Source of the DNA: Auanema rhodensis
Taxonomy: Eukaryota; Nematoda; Chromadorea; Rhabditida; Rhabditidae
Reading direction: 5' to 3'
Assembly (NCBI GenBank): GCA_964057225.1
Contig: OZ059899.1
Coordinates: 8,370,001 to 8,434,000, forward strand
DNA: 64,000 bases
Made by a program: the position numbers and the translations under genes. This document shows, one piece after another, positions 39,301-51,300 of the stretch (positions within the stretch are counted from its first letter, which is position 1; the number at the start of each line of letters is the position of its first letter). A model generated the notes under the pieces. The model made no database searches and was not told the origin of the DNA. It saw only the letters and a program-made list of their open reading frames with translations.

Positions 39301-42300
39301 TGTCGTCGTAGATGGAGTCGTGCTCGTTGTTGTAGATGGAGTCGTCGTTGACGTTGTAGATGTTGTTGTGGATGGTGTCGTCGTTGACGTTGTAGATGTT
39401 GTTGTAGATGGAGTCGTGCTAGTTGTTGTAGATGGAGTCGTGCTCGTTGTTGTAGATGGTGTCGTCGTTGACGTTGTAGATGTTGTTGTGGATGGTGTCG
39501 TCGTTGACGTTGTAGATGTTGTTGTAGATGGTGTCGTCGTTGACGTTGTAGATGTCGTCGTAGATGGAGTCGTGCTCGTTGTTGTAGATGGAGTCGTCGT
39601 TGACGTTGTAGATGTTGTTGTGGATGGTGTCGTCGTTGACGTTGTAGATGTCGTCGTAGATGGAGTCGTGCTAGTTGTTGTAGATGGAGTCGTGCTCGTT
39701 GTTGTAGATGGTGTCGTCGTTGACGTTGTAGATGTTGTCGTAGATGGAGTCGTGCTCGTTGTTGTAGATGGTGTCGTCGTTGACGTTGTAGATGTTGTTG
39801 TAGATGGAGTTGTGCTCGTTGTTGTAGATGGAGTCGTCGTTGACGTTGTAGATGTCGTCGTAGATGGAGTCGTGCTCGTTGTTGTTGATGGTGTCATTGT
39901 TGACGTTGTAGATGTTGTTGTAGATGGAGTTGTGCTCGTTGTTGTAGATGGAGTCGTGCTCGTTGTTGTAGATGGTGTCGTCGTTGACGTTGTAGATGTT
40001 GTTGTGGATGATGTCGTCGTTGACGTTGTAGATGTTGTTGTAGATGGTGTCGTCGTTGACGTTGTAGATGTCGTCGTAGATGGAGTCGTGCTCGTTGTTG
40101 TAGATGGAGTCGTCGTTGACGTTGTAGATGTTGTTGTGGATGGTGTCGTCGTTGACGTTGTAGATGTTGTTGTAGATGGAGTCGTGCTAGTTGTTGTAGA
40201 TGGAGTCGTGCTCGTTGTTGTAGATGGTGTCGTCGTTGACGTTGTAGATGTTGTCGTAGATGGAGTCGTGCTCGTTGTTGTAGATGGTGTCGTCGTTGAC
40301 GTTGTAGATGTTGTTGTAGATGGAGTTGTGCTCGTTGTTGTAGATGGAGTCGTCGTTGACGTTGTAGATGTCGTCGTAGATGGAGTCGTGCTCGTTGTTG
40401 TTGATGGTGTCATTGTTGACGTTGTAGATGTTGTTGTAGATGGAGTTGTGCTCGTTGTTGTAGATGGAGTCGTCGTTGACGTTGTAGATGTTGTCGTAGA
40501 TGGAGTCGTGCTCGTTGTTGTAGATGGAGTCGTGCTCGTTGTTGTAGATGGTGTCGTCGTTGACGTTGTAGATGTTGTTGTAGATGGTGTCGTCGTTGAC
40601 GTTGTAGATGTTGTCGAAGATGGAGTCGTGCTCGTTGTTGTAGATGGAGTTGTCGTTGACGTTGTAGATGTCGTCGTAGATGGAGTCGTGCTCGTTGTTG
40701 TAGATGGAGTCGTCATTGACGTTGTAGATATTATTGTGGATGGTGTCGTCGTTGACGTTGTAGATGTTGTTTTAGATGGAGTCGTGCTCGTTGTTGTTGA
40801 TGGAGTCGTCGTTGACGTTGTAGACGTTGTTGTGGATGGTGTCGTCGTTGACGTTGTAGATGTCGTCGTAGATGGAGTCGTGCTCGTTGTTGTAGATGGA
40901 GTCGTGCTAGTTGTTGTAGATGAAGTCGTGCTCGTTGTTGTAGATGGAGTCGTCGTTGACGTTGTAGATGTCGTCGTAGAAGGAGTCGTGCTCGTTGTCG
41001 TAGATGGAGTCGTGCTCGTTGTTGTAGATGGAGTCGTCGTTGACGTTGTAGATGTTGTTGTGGATGATGTCGTCGTTGACGTTGTAGATGTTGTTGTAGA
41101 TGGAGTTGTGCTCGTTGTTGTAGATGGAGTCGTCATTGACGTTGTAGATGTTGTCGTAGATGGAGTTGTGCTCGTTGTTGTAGATGGTGTCGTCGTTGAC
41201 GTTGTAGATGTTGTTGTAGATGTTGTCGTAGATGGAGTCGTGCTCGTTGTTGTAGATGGAGTCGTCGTTGACGTTGTAGACGTTGTTGTGGATGGTGTCG
41301 TCGTTGACGTTGTAGATGTCGTCGTAGATGGAGTCGTGCTCGTTGTTGTAGATGGAGTCGTGCTAGTTGTTGTAGATGGAGTCGTGCTCGTTGTTGTAGA
41401 TGGTGTCGTCGTTGACGTTGTAGATGTTGTTGTGGATGGTGTCGTCGTTGACGTTGTAGATGTCGTCGTAGATGGAGTCGTGCTCGTTGTTGTAGATGGA
41501 ATCGTCGTTGATGTTGTTGATGTTGTTGTAGATGGAGTCGTCGTTGACGTTGTAGATGTTGTTGTAGATGGTGTCGTCGTTGACGTTGTAGATGTTGTCG
41601 TAGATGGAGTCGTGCTCGTTGTTGTAGATGGAGTCGTGCTAGTTGTTGTAGATGGAGTCGTGCTAGTTGTTGTAGATGGAGTCGTGCTCGTTGACGTTGT
41701 AGATGCTGTCGTAGATGGAGTCGTGCTCGTTGTTGTAGATGGAGTCGTCGTTGACGTTGTAGATGTTGTTGTGGATGGTGTCGTCGTTGACGTTGTAGAT
41801 GTTGTTGTAGATGGAGTTGTGCTCGTTGTTGTAGATGGAGTCGTCGTTGACGTTGTAGATGTCGTCGTAGATGGAGTCGTGCTCGTTGTCGTAGATGGAG
41901 TCGTCGTTGACGTTGTAGATGTTGTTGTGGATGGTGTCGTCGTTGACGTTGTAGATGTTGTTGTAGATGGAGTCGTGCTAGTTGTTGTAGATGAAGTCGT
42001 GCTCGTTGTTGTAGATGGAGTTGTGCTCGTTGTTGTAGATGGAGTCGTCGTTGACGTTGTAGATGTCGTCGTAGATGGAGTCGTGCTCGTTGTCGTAGAT
42101 GGAGTCGTCAATGACGTTGTAGATGTTGTCGTAGATGGAGTTGTGCTCGTTGTTGTAGATGGTGTCGTCGTTGACGTTGTAGATGTTGTTGTAGATGTTG
42201 TCGTAGATGGAGTCGTGCTCGTTGTTGTAGATGGAGTCGTCGTTGACGTTGTAGACGTTGTTGTGGATGGTGTCGTCGTTGACGTTGTAGATGTCGTCGT

Positions 42301-45300
42301 AGATGGAGTCGTGCTCGTTGTTGTAGATGGAGTCGTGCTAGTTGTTGTAGATGGAGTCGTGCTCGTTGTTGTAGATGGTGTCGTCGTTGACGTTGTAGAT
42401 GTTGTTGTGGATGGTGTCGTCGTTGACGTTGTAGATGTCGTCGTAGATGGAGTCGTGCTCGTTGTTGTAGATGGAGTCGTCGTTGATGTTGTTGATGTTG
42501 TTGTAGATGGAGTCGTCGTTGACGTTGTAGATGTTGTTGTAGATGGTGTCGTCGTTGACGTTGTAGATGTTGTCGTAGATGGAGTCGTGCTCGTTGTTGT
42601 AGATGGAGTCGTGCTAGTTGTTGTAGATGGAGTCGTGCTAGTTGTTGTAGATGGAGTCGTGCTCGTTGACGTTGTAGATGCTGTCGTAGATGGAGTCGTG
42701 CTCGTTGTTGTAGATGGAGTCGTCGTTGACGTTGTAGATGTTGTTGTAGATGGAGTTGTGCTCGTTGTTGTAGATGGAGTCGTCGTTGACGTTGTAGATG
42801 TCGTCGTAGATGGAGTCGTGCTCGTTGTCGTAGATGGAGTCGTCGTTGACGTTGTAGATGTTGTTGTGGATGGTGTCGTCGTTGACGTTGTAGATGTTGT
42901 TGTAGATGGAGTTGTGCTCGTTGTTGTAGATGGAGTCGTCGTTGACGTTGTAGATGTCGTCGTAGATGGAGTCGTGCTCGTTGTTGTAGATGGTGTCGTG
43001 CTAGTTGTTGTAGATGTTGTTGTAGATTTTGTCGTAGATGGAGTCGTGCTTGTTGTTGTTGATGGAGTCGTCGTTGACGTTGTAGATGTTGTTGTGGATG
43101 GTGTCGTCGTTGACGTTGTAGATGTTGTTGTAGATGGAGTTGTGCTCGTTGTTGTAGATGGAGTCGTCGTTGACGTTGTAGATGTCGTCGTAGATGGAGT
43201 CGTGCTCGTTGTTGTAGATGGTGTCGTCGTTGACGTTGTAGATGTTGTTGTAGATTTTGTCGTAGATGGAGTCGTGCTTGTTGTTGTTGATGGAGTCGTC
43301 GTTGACGTTGTAGACGTTGTTGTGGATGGTGTCGTCGTTGACGTTGTAGATGTCGTCGTAGATGGAGTCGTGCTCGTTGTTGTAGATGGAGTCGTGCTAG
43401 TTGTTGTAGATGGAGTCGTGCTCGTTGTTGTAGATGGTGTCGTCGTTGACGTCGTAGATGTTGTTGTAGATGGTGTCGTCGTTGACGTTGTAGATGTTGT
43501 TGTAGATGGTGTCGTCGTTGACGTTGTAGATGTTGTTGTAGATGGTGTCGTCGTTGACGTTGTAGATGTTGTCGTAGATGGAGTCGTGCTCGTTGTTGTA
43601 GATGGAGTCGTGCTAGTTGTTGTAGATGGAGTCGTGCTCGTTGTTGTAGATGGTGTCGTCGTTGACGTTGTAGATGTTGTCGTAGATGGAGTCGTGCTCG
43701 TTGTTGTAGATGGAGTAGTCGTTGACGTTGTAGATGTTGTTGTGGATGGTGTCGTCGTTGACGTTGTAGATGTTGTTGTTGATGGAGTCGTGCTCGTTGT
43801 TGTAGATGGTGTCGTCGTTGACGTTGTAGACGTTGTTGTGGATGGTGTCGTCGTTGACGTTGTAGATGTCGTCGTAGATGGAGTCGTGCTCGTTGTTGTA
43901 GATGGAGTCGTGCTAGTTGTTGTAGATGGAGTCGTGCTCGTTGTTGTAGATGGAGTCGTCGTTGACGTTGTAGATGTTGTTGTAGATGGAGTTGTGCTCG
44001 TTGTTGTAGATGGAGTCGTCGTTGACGTTGTAGATGTCGTCGTAGATGGAGTCGTGCTCGTTGTCGTAAATGGAGTCGTCGTTGACGTTGTAGATGTTGT
44101 TGTGGATGGTGTCGTCGTTGACGTTGTAGATGTTGTTGTAGATGGAGTTGTGCTCGTTGTTGTAGATGGAGTCGTCGTTGACGTTGTAGATGTCGTCGTA
44201 GATGGAGTCGTGCTCGTTGTTGTAGATGGTGTCGTCGTTGACGTTGTAGATGTTGTTGTAGATGTTGTCGTAGATGGAGTCGTGCTCGTTGTTGTTGATG
44301 GAGTCGTCGTTGACGTTGTAGACGTTGTTGTGGATGGTGTCGTCGTTGACGTTGTAGATGTCGTCGTAGATGGAGTCGTGCTCGTTGTTGTAGATGGAGT
44401 CGTCGTTGACGTTGTAGATGTTGTTGTGGATGGTGTCGTCGTTGACGTTGTAGATGTTGTTGTTGATGGAGTCGTGCTCGTTGTTGTAGATGGTGTCGTC
44501 GTTGACGTTGTAGACGTTGTTGTGGATGGTGTCGTCGTTGACGTTGTAGATGTCGTCGTAGATGGAGTCGTGCTCGTTGTTGTAGATGGAGTCGTGCTAG
44601 TTGTTGTAGATGGAGTCGTGCTCGTTGTTGTAGATGGAGTCGTCGTTGACGTTGTAGATGTTGTTGTAGATGGAGTTGTGCTCGTTGTTGTAGATGGAGT
44701 CGTCGTTGACGTTGTAGATGTCGTCGTAGATGGAGTCGTGCTCGTTGTCGTAGATGGAGTCGTCGTTGACGTTGTAGATGTTGTTGTGGATGGTGTCGTC
44801 GTTGACGTTGTAGATGTTGTTGTAGATGGAGTTGTGCTCGTTGTTGTAGATGGAGTCGTCGTTGACGTTGTAGATGTCGTCGTAGATGGAGTCGTGCTCG
44901 TTGTTGTAGATGGTGTCGTCGTTGACGTTGTAGATGTTGTTGTAGATGTTATCGTAGATGGAGTCGTGCTCGTTGTTGTTGATGGAGTCGTCGTTGACGT
45001 TGTAGACGTTGTTGTGGATGGTGTCGTCGTTGACGTTGTAGATGTCGTCGTAGATGGAGTCGTGCTCGTTGTTGTAGATGGAGTCGTCGTTGACGTTGTA
45101 GATGTTGTTGTGGATGGTGTCGTCGTTGACGTTGTAGATGTTGTTGTAGATGGAGTTGTGCTCGTTGTTGTAGATCGAGTCGTCGTTGACGTTGTAGATG
45201 TCGTCGTAGATGGTGTCGTGCTCGTTGTTGTAGATGGTGTCGTCGTTGACGTTGTAGATGTTGTTGTAGATGTTGTCGTAGATGGAGTCGTGCTCGTTGT

Positions 45301-48300
45301 TGTTGATGGAGTCGTCGTTGACGTTGTAGACGTTGTTGTGGATGGTGTCGTCGTTGACGTTGTAGATGTCGTCGTAGATGGAGTCGTGCTCGTTGTTGTA
45401 GATGGAGTCGTGCTCGTTGTTGTAGATGGTGTCGTCGTTGACGTTGTAGACGTTGTTGTGGATGGTGTCGTCGTTGACGTTGTAGATGTCGTCGTAGATG
45501 GAGTCGTGCTCGTTGTTGTAGATGGAGTCGTGCTAGTTGTTGTAGATGGAGTCGTGCTCGTTGTTGTAGATGGTGTCGTCGTTGACGTTGTAGATGTTGT
45601 TGTAGATGGTGTCGTCGTTGACGTTGTAGATGTTGTAATAGATGGTGTCGTCGTTGACGTTGTAGATGTTGTTGTAGATGGTGTCGTCGTTGACGTTGTA
45701 GATGTTGTCGTAGATGGAGTCGTGCTCGTTGTTGTAGATGGAGTCGTGCTAGTTGTTGTAGATGGTGTCGTCGTTGACGTTGTAGATGTTGTTGTAGATG
45801 GAGTCGTCGTTGACGTTGTAGATGTTGTTGTAGATGGTATCGTCGTTGACGTTGTAGATGTTGTTGTAGATGGAGTCGTCGTTGACGTTGTAGATGTTGT
45901 TGTAGATGGAGTCGTGCTCGTTGTTGTTGATGGAGTCGTCGTTGACGTTGTAGACGTTGTTGTGGATGGTGTCGTCGTTGACGTTGTAGATGTTGTTGTT
46001 GATGGAGTCGTGCTCGTTGTTGTAGATGGAGTCGTGCTCGTTGTTGTAGATGGAGTCGTGCTCGTTGTTGTAGATGGTGTCGTCGTTGACGTTGTAGATG
46101 TTGTTGTAGATGTTGTCGTAGATGGAGTCGTGCTCGTTGTTGTTGATGGAGTCGTCGTTGACGTTGTAGACGTTGTTGTGGATGGTGTCGTCGTTGACGT
46201 TGTAGATGTCGTCGTAGATGGAGTCGTGCTCGTTGTTGTAGATGGAGTCGTGCTCGTTGTTGTAGATGGAGTCGTGCTCGTTGTTGTAGATGGTGTCGTC
46301 GTTGACGTTGTAGATGTTGTTGTAGATGGTGTCGTCGTTGACGTTGTAGATGTTGTTGTAGATGGTGTCGTCGTTGACGTTGTAGATGTTGTTGTAGATG
46401 GTGTCGTCGTTGACGTTGTAGATGTTGTCGTAGATGGAGTCGTGCTCGTTGTTGTAGATGGAGTCGTCGTTGACGTTGTAGATGTTGTTGTGGATGGAGT
46501 CGTGCTCGTTGTTGTAGATGGAGTCGTCGTTGACGTTGTAGATGTTGTTGTAGATGGAGTTGTGCTCGTTGTTGTAGATGGAGTTGTCGTTGACGTTGTA
46601 GATGTCGTTGTGGATGGCGTCGTGCTCGTTATTGTAGATGGAGTCGTCGTTGACGTTGTAGATGTTGTTGTGGATGGAGTCGTGCTCGTTGTTGTAGATG
46701 GAGTCGTCGTTGACGTTGTAGATGTTGTTGTAGATGGAGTCGTGCTCGTTGTTGTAGATGGAGTCGTCGTTGACGTTGTAGATGTTGTTGTAGATGGAGT
46801 TGGGCTCGTTGTTGTAGATGGAGTCGTCGTTGACGTTGTAGATGTCGTCGTAGATGGAGTCGTGCTCGTTGTTGTAGATGGAGTCGTCGTTGACGTTGTA
46901 GATGTTGTTGTGGATGGAGTCGTGCTCGTTGTTGTAGATGGAGTCGTCGTTGACGTTGTAGATGTTGTTGTAGATGGAGTCGTGCTCGTTGTTGTAGATG
47001 GAGTTGTCGTTGACGTTGTAGATGTCGTTGTGGATGGCGTCGTCGTTGACGTTGTAGATGTTGTTGTAGATGCAGTTGTGCTCGTTGTTGTAGATGGAGT
47101 CGTCGTTGACGTTGTAGATGTTGTTGTAGATGGAGTCGTGCTCGTTGTAGTAGATGGTGTCGTCGTTGACGTTGTAGATGTCGTCGTAGATGGAGTCGTG
47201 CTCGTTGTTGTAGATGGAGTTGTGCTCGTTGTTGTAGATGGAGTCGTCGTTGACGTTGTAGATGTTGTTGTAGATGTTGTCGTAGATGGAGTCGTGCTCG
47301 TTGTTGTAGATGGAGTCGTGCTAGTTGTTGTAGATGGTGTCGTCGTTGACGTTGTAGATGTTGTTGTAGATGGAGTCGTCGTTGACGTTGCAGATGTTGT
47401 TGTGGATGGTGTCGTCGTTGACGTTGTAGATGTTGTTGTAGATGGAGTCGTCGTTGACGTTGAAGATGTTGTCGTAGATGGAGTCGTGCTCGTTGTCGTT
47501 GATGGAGTCGTCGTTGACGTTGTAGATGTTGTTGTGGATGGTGTCGTCGTTGACGTTGTTGATGTCGTCGTAGATGGAGTCGTGCTCGTTGTTGTAGATG
47601 GAGTTGTGCTCGTTGTTGTAGATGGAGTCGTCGTTGACGTTGTAGATGTCGTCGTAGATGGAGTCGTGCTCGTTGTTGTAGATGGAGTCGTGCTCGTTGT
47701 TGTAGATGGAGTTGTCGTTGACGTTGTAGATGTTGTTGTGGATGGTGTCGTCGTTGACGTTGTAGATGTTGTTGTAGATGGAGTCGTGCTCGTTGTTGTA
47801 GATGGAGTCGTGCTCGTTGTTGTAGATGGAGTTGTCGTTGACGTTGTAGATGTTGTTGTGGATGGTGTCGTCGTTGACGTTGTAGATGTCGTTGTGGATG
47901 GCGTCGTGCTCGTTGTTGTAGATGGAGTCGTCGTTGACGTTGTAGATGTTGTTGTGGATGGAGTCGTGCTCGTTGTTGTAGATGGAGTTGTGCTCGTTGT
48001 TGTAGATGGTGTCGTCGTTGACGTTGTAGATGTTGTTGTAGATGGAGTCGTGCTCGTTGTTGTAGATGGAGTCGTGCTCGTTGTTGTAGATGGAGTTGTG
48101 CTCGTTGTTGTAGATGGAGTCGTCGTTGACGTTGTAGATGTTGTTGTGGATGGAGTCGTCGTTGACGTTGTAGATGTTGTCGTAGATGGAGTCGTGCTCG
48201 TTGTCGTTGATGGAGTCGTCGTTGACGTTGTAGATGTTGTTGTGGATGGTGTCGTCGTTGACGTTGTTGATGTCGTCGTAGATGGAGTCGTGCTCGTTGT

Positions 48301-51300
48301 TGTAGATGGAGTCGTCGTTGATGTTGTTGATGTTGTTGTAGATGGAGTCGTGCTCGTTGTTGTAGATGGAGTCGTGCTCGTTGTTGTAGATGGAGTTGTC
48401 GTTGACGTTGTAGATGTTGTTGTGGATGGTGTCGTCGTTGACGTTGTAGATGTTGTTGTAGATGGAGTCGTGCTCGTTGTTGTAGATGGAGTTGTGCTCG
48501 TTGTTGTAGATGGTGTCGTCGTTGATGTTGTAGATGTTGTTGTGGATGGTGTCGTCGTTGACGTTGTAGATGTTGTTGTAGATGGAGTCGTCGTTGACGT
48601 TGTAGATGTTGTTGTGGATGGTGTCGTCGTTGACGTTGTTGATGTCGTCGTAGATGGAGTCGTGCTCGTTGTTGTGGATGGTGTCGTCGTTGACGTTGTA
48701 GATGTTGTTGTAGATGGAGTTGTGCTCGTTGTTGTAGATGGAGTCGTCGTTGACGTTGTAGATGTCGTCGTAGATGGAGTCGTGCTCGTTGTTGTAGATG
48801 GAGTCGTCGTTGACGTTGTAGATGTTGTTGTAGATGGAGTCGTGCTCGTTGTTGTAGATGGTGTCGTCGTTGACGTTGTAGATGTTGTTGTAGATGGTGT
48901 CGTCGTTGACGTTGTAGATGTCGTCGTAGATGGAGTCGTGCTCGTTGTTGTAGATGGAGTCGTCGTTGACGTTGTAGATGTTGTTGTGGATGGTGTCGTC
49001 GTTGACGTTGTAGATGTTGTTGTAGATGGAGTCGTGCTCGTTGTTGTAGATGGAGTTGTGCTCGTTGTTGTAGATGGTGTCGTCGTTGACGTTGTAGATG
49101 TTGTTGTGGATGGTGTCGTCGTTGACGTTGTAGATGTTGTTGTAGATGGAGTCGTCGTTGACGTTGTAGATGTTGTTGTGGATGGTGTCGTCGTTGACGT
49201 TGTTGATGTCGTCGTAGATGGAGTCGTGCTCGTTGTTGTGGATGGTGTCGTCGTTGACGTTGTAGATGTTGTTGTAGATGGAGTTGTGCTCGTTGTTGTA
49301 GATGGAGTCGTCGTTGACGTTGTAGATGTCGTCGTAGATGGAGTCGTGCTCGTTGTTGTAGATGGAGTCGTCGTTGACGTTGTAGATGTTGTTGTAGATG
49401 GAGTCGTGCTCGTTGTTGTAGATGGTGTCGTCGTTGACGTTGTAGATGTTGTTGTAGATGGTGTCGTCGTTGACGTTGTAGATGTCGTCGTAGATGGAGT
49501 CGTGCTCGTTGTTGTAGATGGAGTCGTCGTTGACGTTGTAGATGTTGTTGTGGATGGTGTCGTCGTTGACGTTGTAGATGTTGTTGTAGATGGAGTCGTG
49601 CTCGTTGTTGTAGATGGAGTTGTGCTCGTTGTTGTAGATGGTGTCGTCGTTGACGTTGTAGATGTTGTTGTGGATGGTGTCGTCGTTGACGTTGTAGATG
49701 TTGTTGTAGATGGAGTCGTCGTTGACGTTGTAGATGTTGTTGTGGATGGTGTCGTCGTTGACGTTGTTGATGTCGTCGTAGATGGAGTCGTGCTCGTTGT
49801 TGTGGATGGTGTCGTCGTTGACGTTGTAGATGTTGTTGTAGATGGAGTTGTGCTCGTTGTTGTAGATGGAGTCGTCGTTGACGTTGTAGATGTTGTTGTA
49901 GATGGAGTCGTGCTCGTTGTTGTAGATGGAGTTGTCGTTGACGTTGTAGATGTCGTTGTGGATGGAGTCGTGCTCGTTGTTGTAGATGGTGTCGTCGTTG
50001 ACGTTGTAGATGTTGTTGTGGATGGTGTCGTCGTTGACGTTGTAGATGTCGTTGTGGATGGCGTCGTGCTCGTTGTTGTAGATGGAGTCGTCGTTGACGT
50101 TGTAGATGTTGTTGTGGATGGAGTCGTGCTCGTTGTTGTAGATGGAGTTGTGCTCGTTGTTGTAGATGGTGTCGTCGTTGACGTTGTAGATGTTGTTGTA
50201 GATGGAGTCGTGTTCGTTGTTGTAGATGGAGTCGTGCTCGTTGTTGTAGATGGAGTTGTGCTCGTTGTTGTAGATGGAGTCGTCGTTGACGTTGTAGATG
50301 TCGTCGTAGATGGAGTCGTGCTCGTTGTTGTAGATGGAGTCGTGCTCGTTGTTGTAGATGGAGTTGTCGTTGACGTTGTAGATGTTGTTGTGGATGGTGT
50401 CGTCGTTGACGTTGTAGATGTTGTTGTGGATGGTGTCGTCGTTGACGTTGTAGATGTTGTTGTAGATGGAGTCGTCGTTGACGTTGTAGATGTTGTCGTA
50501 GATGGAGTCGTGCTCGTTGTCGTTGATGGAGTCGTCGTTGACGTTGTAGATGTTGTTGTGGATGGTGTCGTCGTTGACGTTGTTGATGTCGTCGTAGATG
50601 GAGTCGTGCTCGTTGTTGTAGATGGAGTCGTCGTTGATGTTGTTGATGTTGTTGTAGATGGAGTCGTGCTCGTTGTTGTAGATGGAGTCGTGCTCGTTGT
50701 TGTAGATGGAGTTGTCGTTGACGTTGTAGATGTTGTTGTGGATGGTGTCGTCGTTGACGTTGTAGATGTTGTTGTAGATGGAGTCGTGCTCGTTGTTGTA
50801 GATGGAGTTGTGCTCGTTGTTGTAGATGGTGTCGTCGTTGATGTTGTAGATGTTGTTGTGGATGGTGTCGTCGTTGACGTTGTAGATGTTGTTGTAGATG
50901 GAGTCGTCGTTGACGTTGTAGATGTTGTTGTGGATGGTGTCGTCGTTGACGTTGTTGATGTCGTCGTAGATGGAGTCGTGCTCGTTGTTGTGGATGGTGT
51001 CGTCGTTGACGTTGTAGATGTTGTTGTAGATGGAGTTGTGCTCGTTGTTGTAGATGGAGTCGTCGTTGACGTTGTAGATGTCGTCGTAGATGGAGTCGTG
51101 CTCGTTGTTGTAGATGGAGTCGTCGTTGACGTTGTAGATGTTGTTGTAGATGGAGTCGTGCTCGTTGTTGTAGATGGTGTCGTCGTTGACGTTGTAGATG
51201 TTGTTGTAGATGGTGTCGTCGTTGACGTTGTAGATGTCGTCGTAGATGGAGTCGTGCTCGTTGTTGTAGATGGAGTCGTCGTTGACGTTGTAGATGTTGT

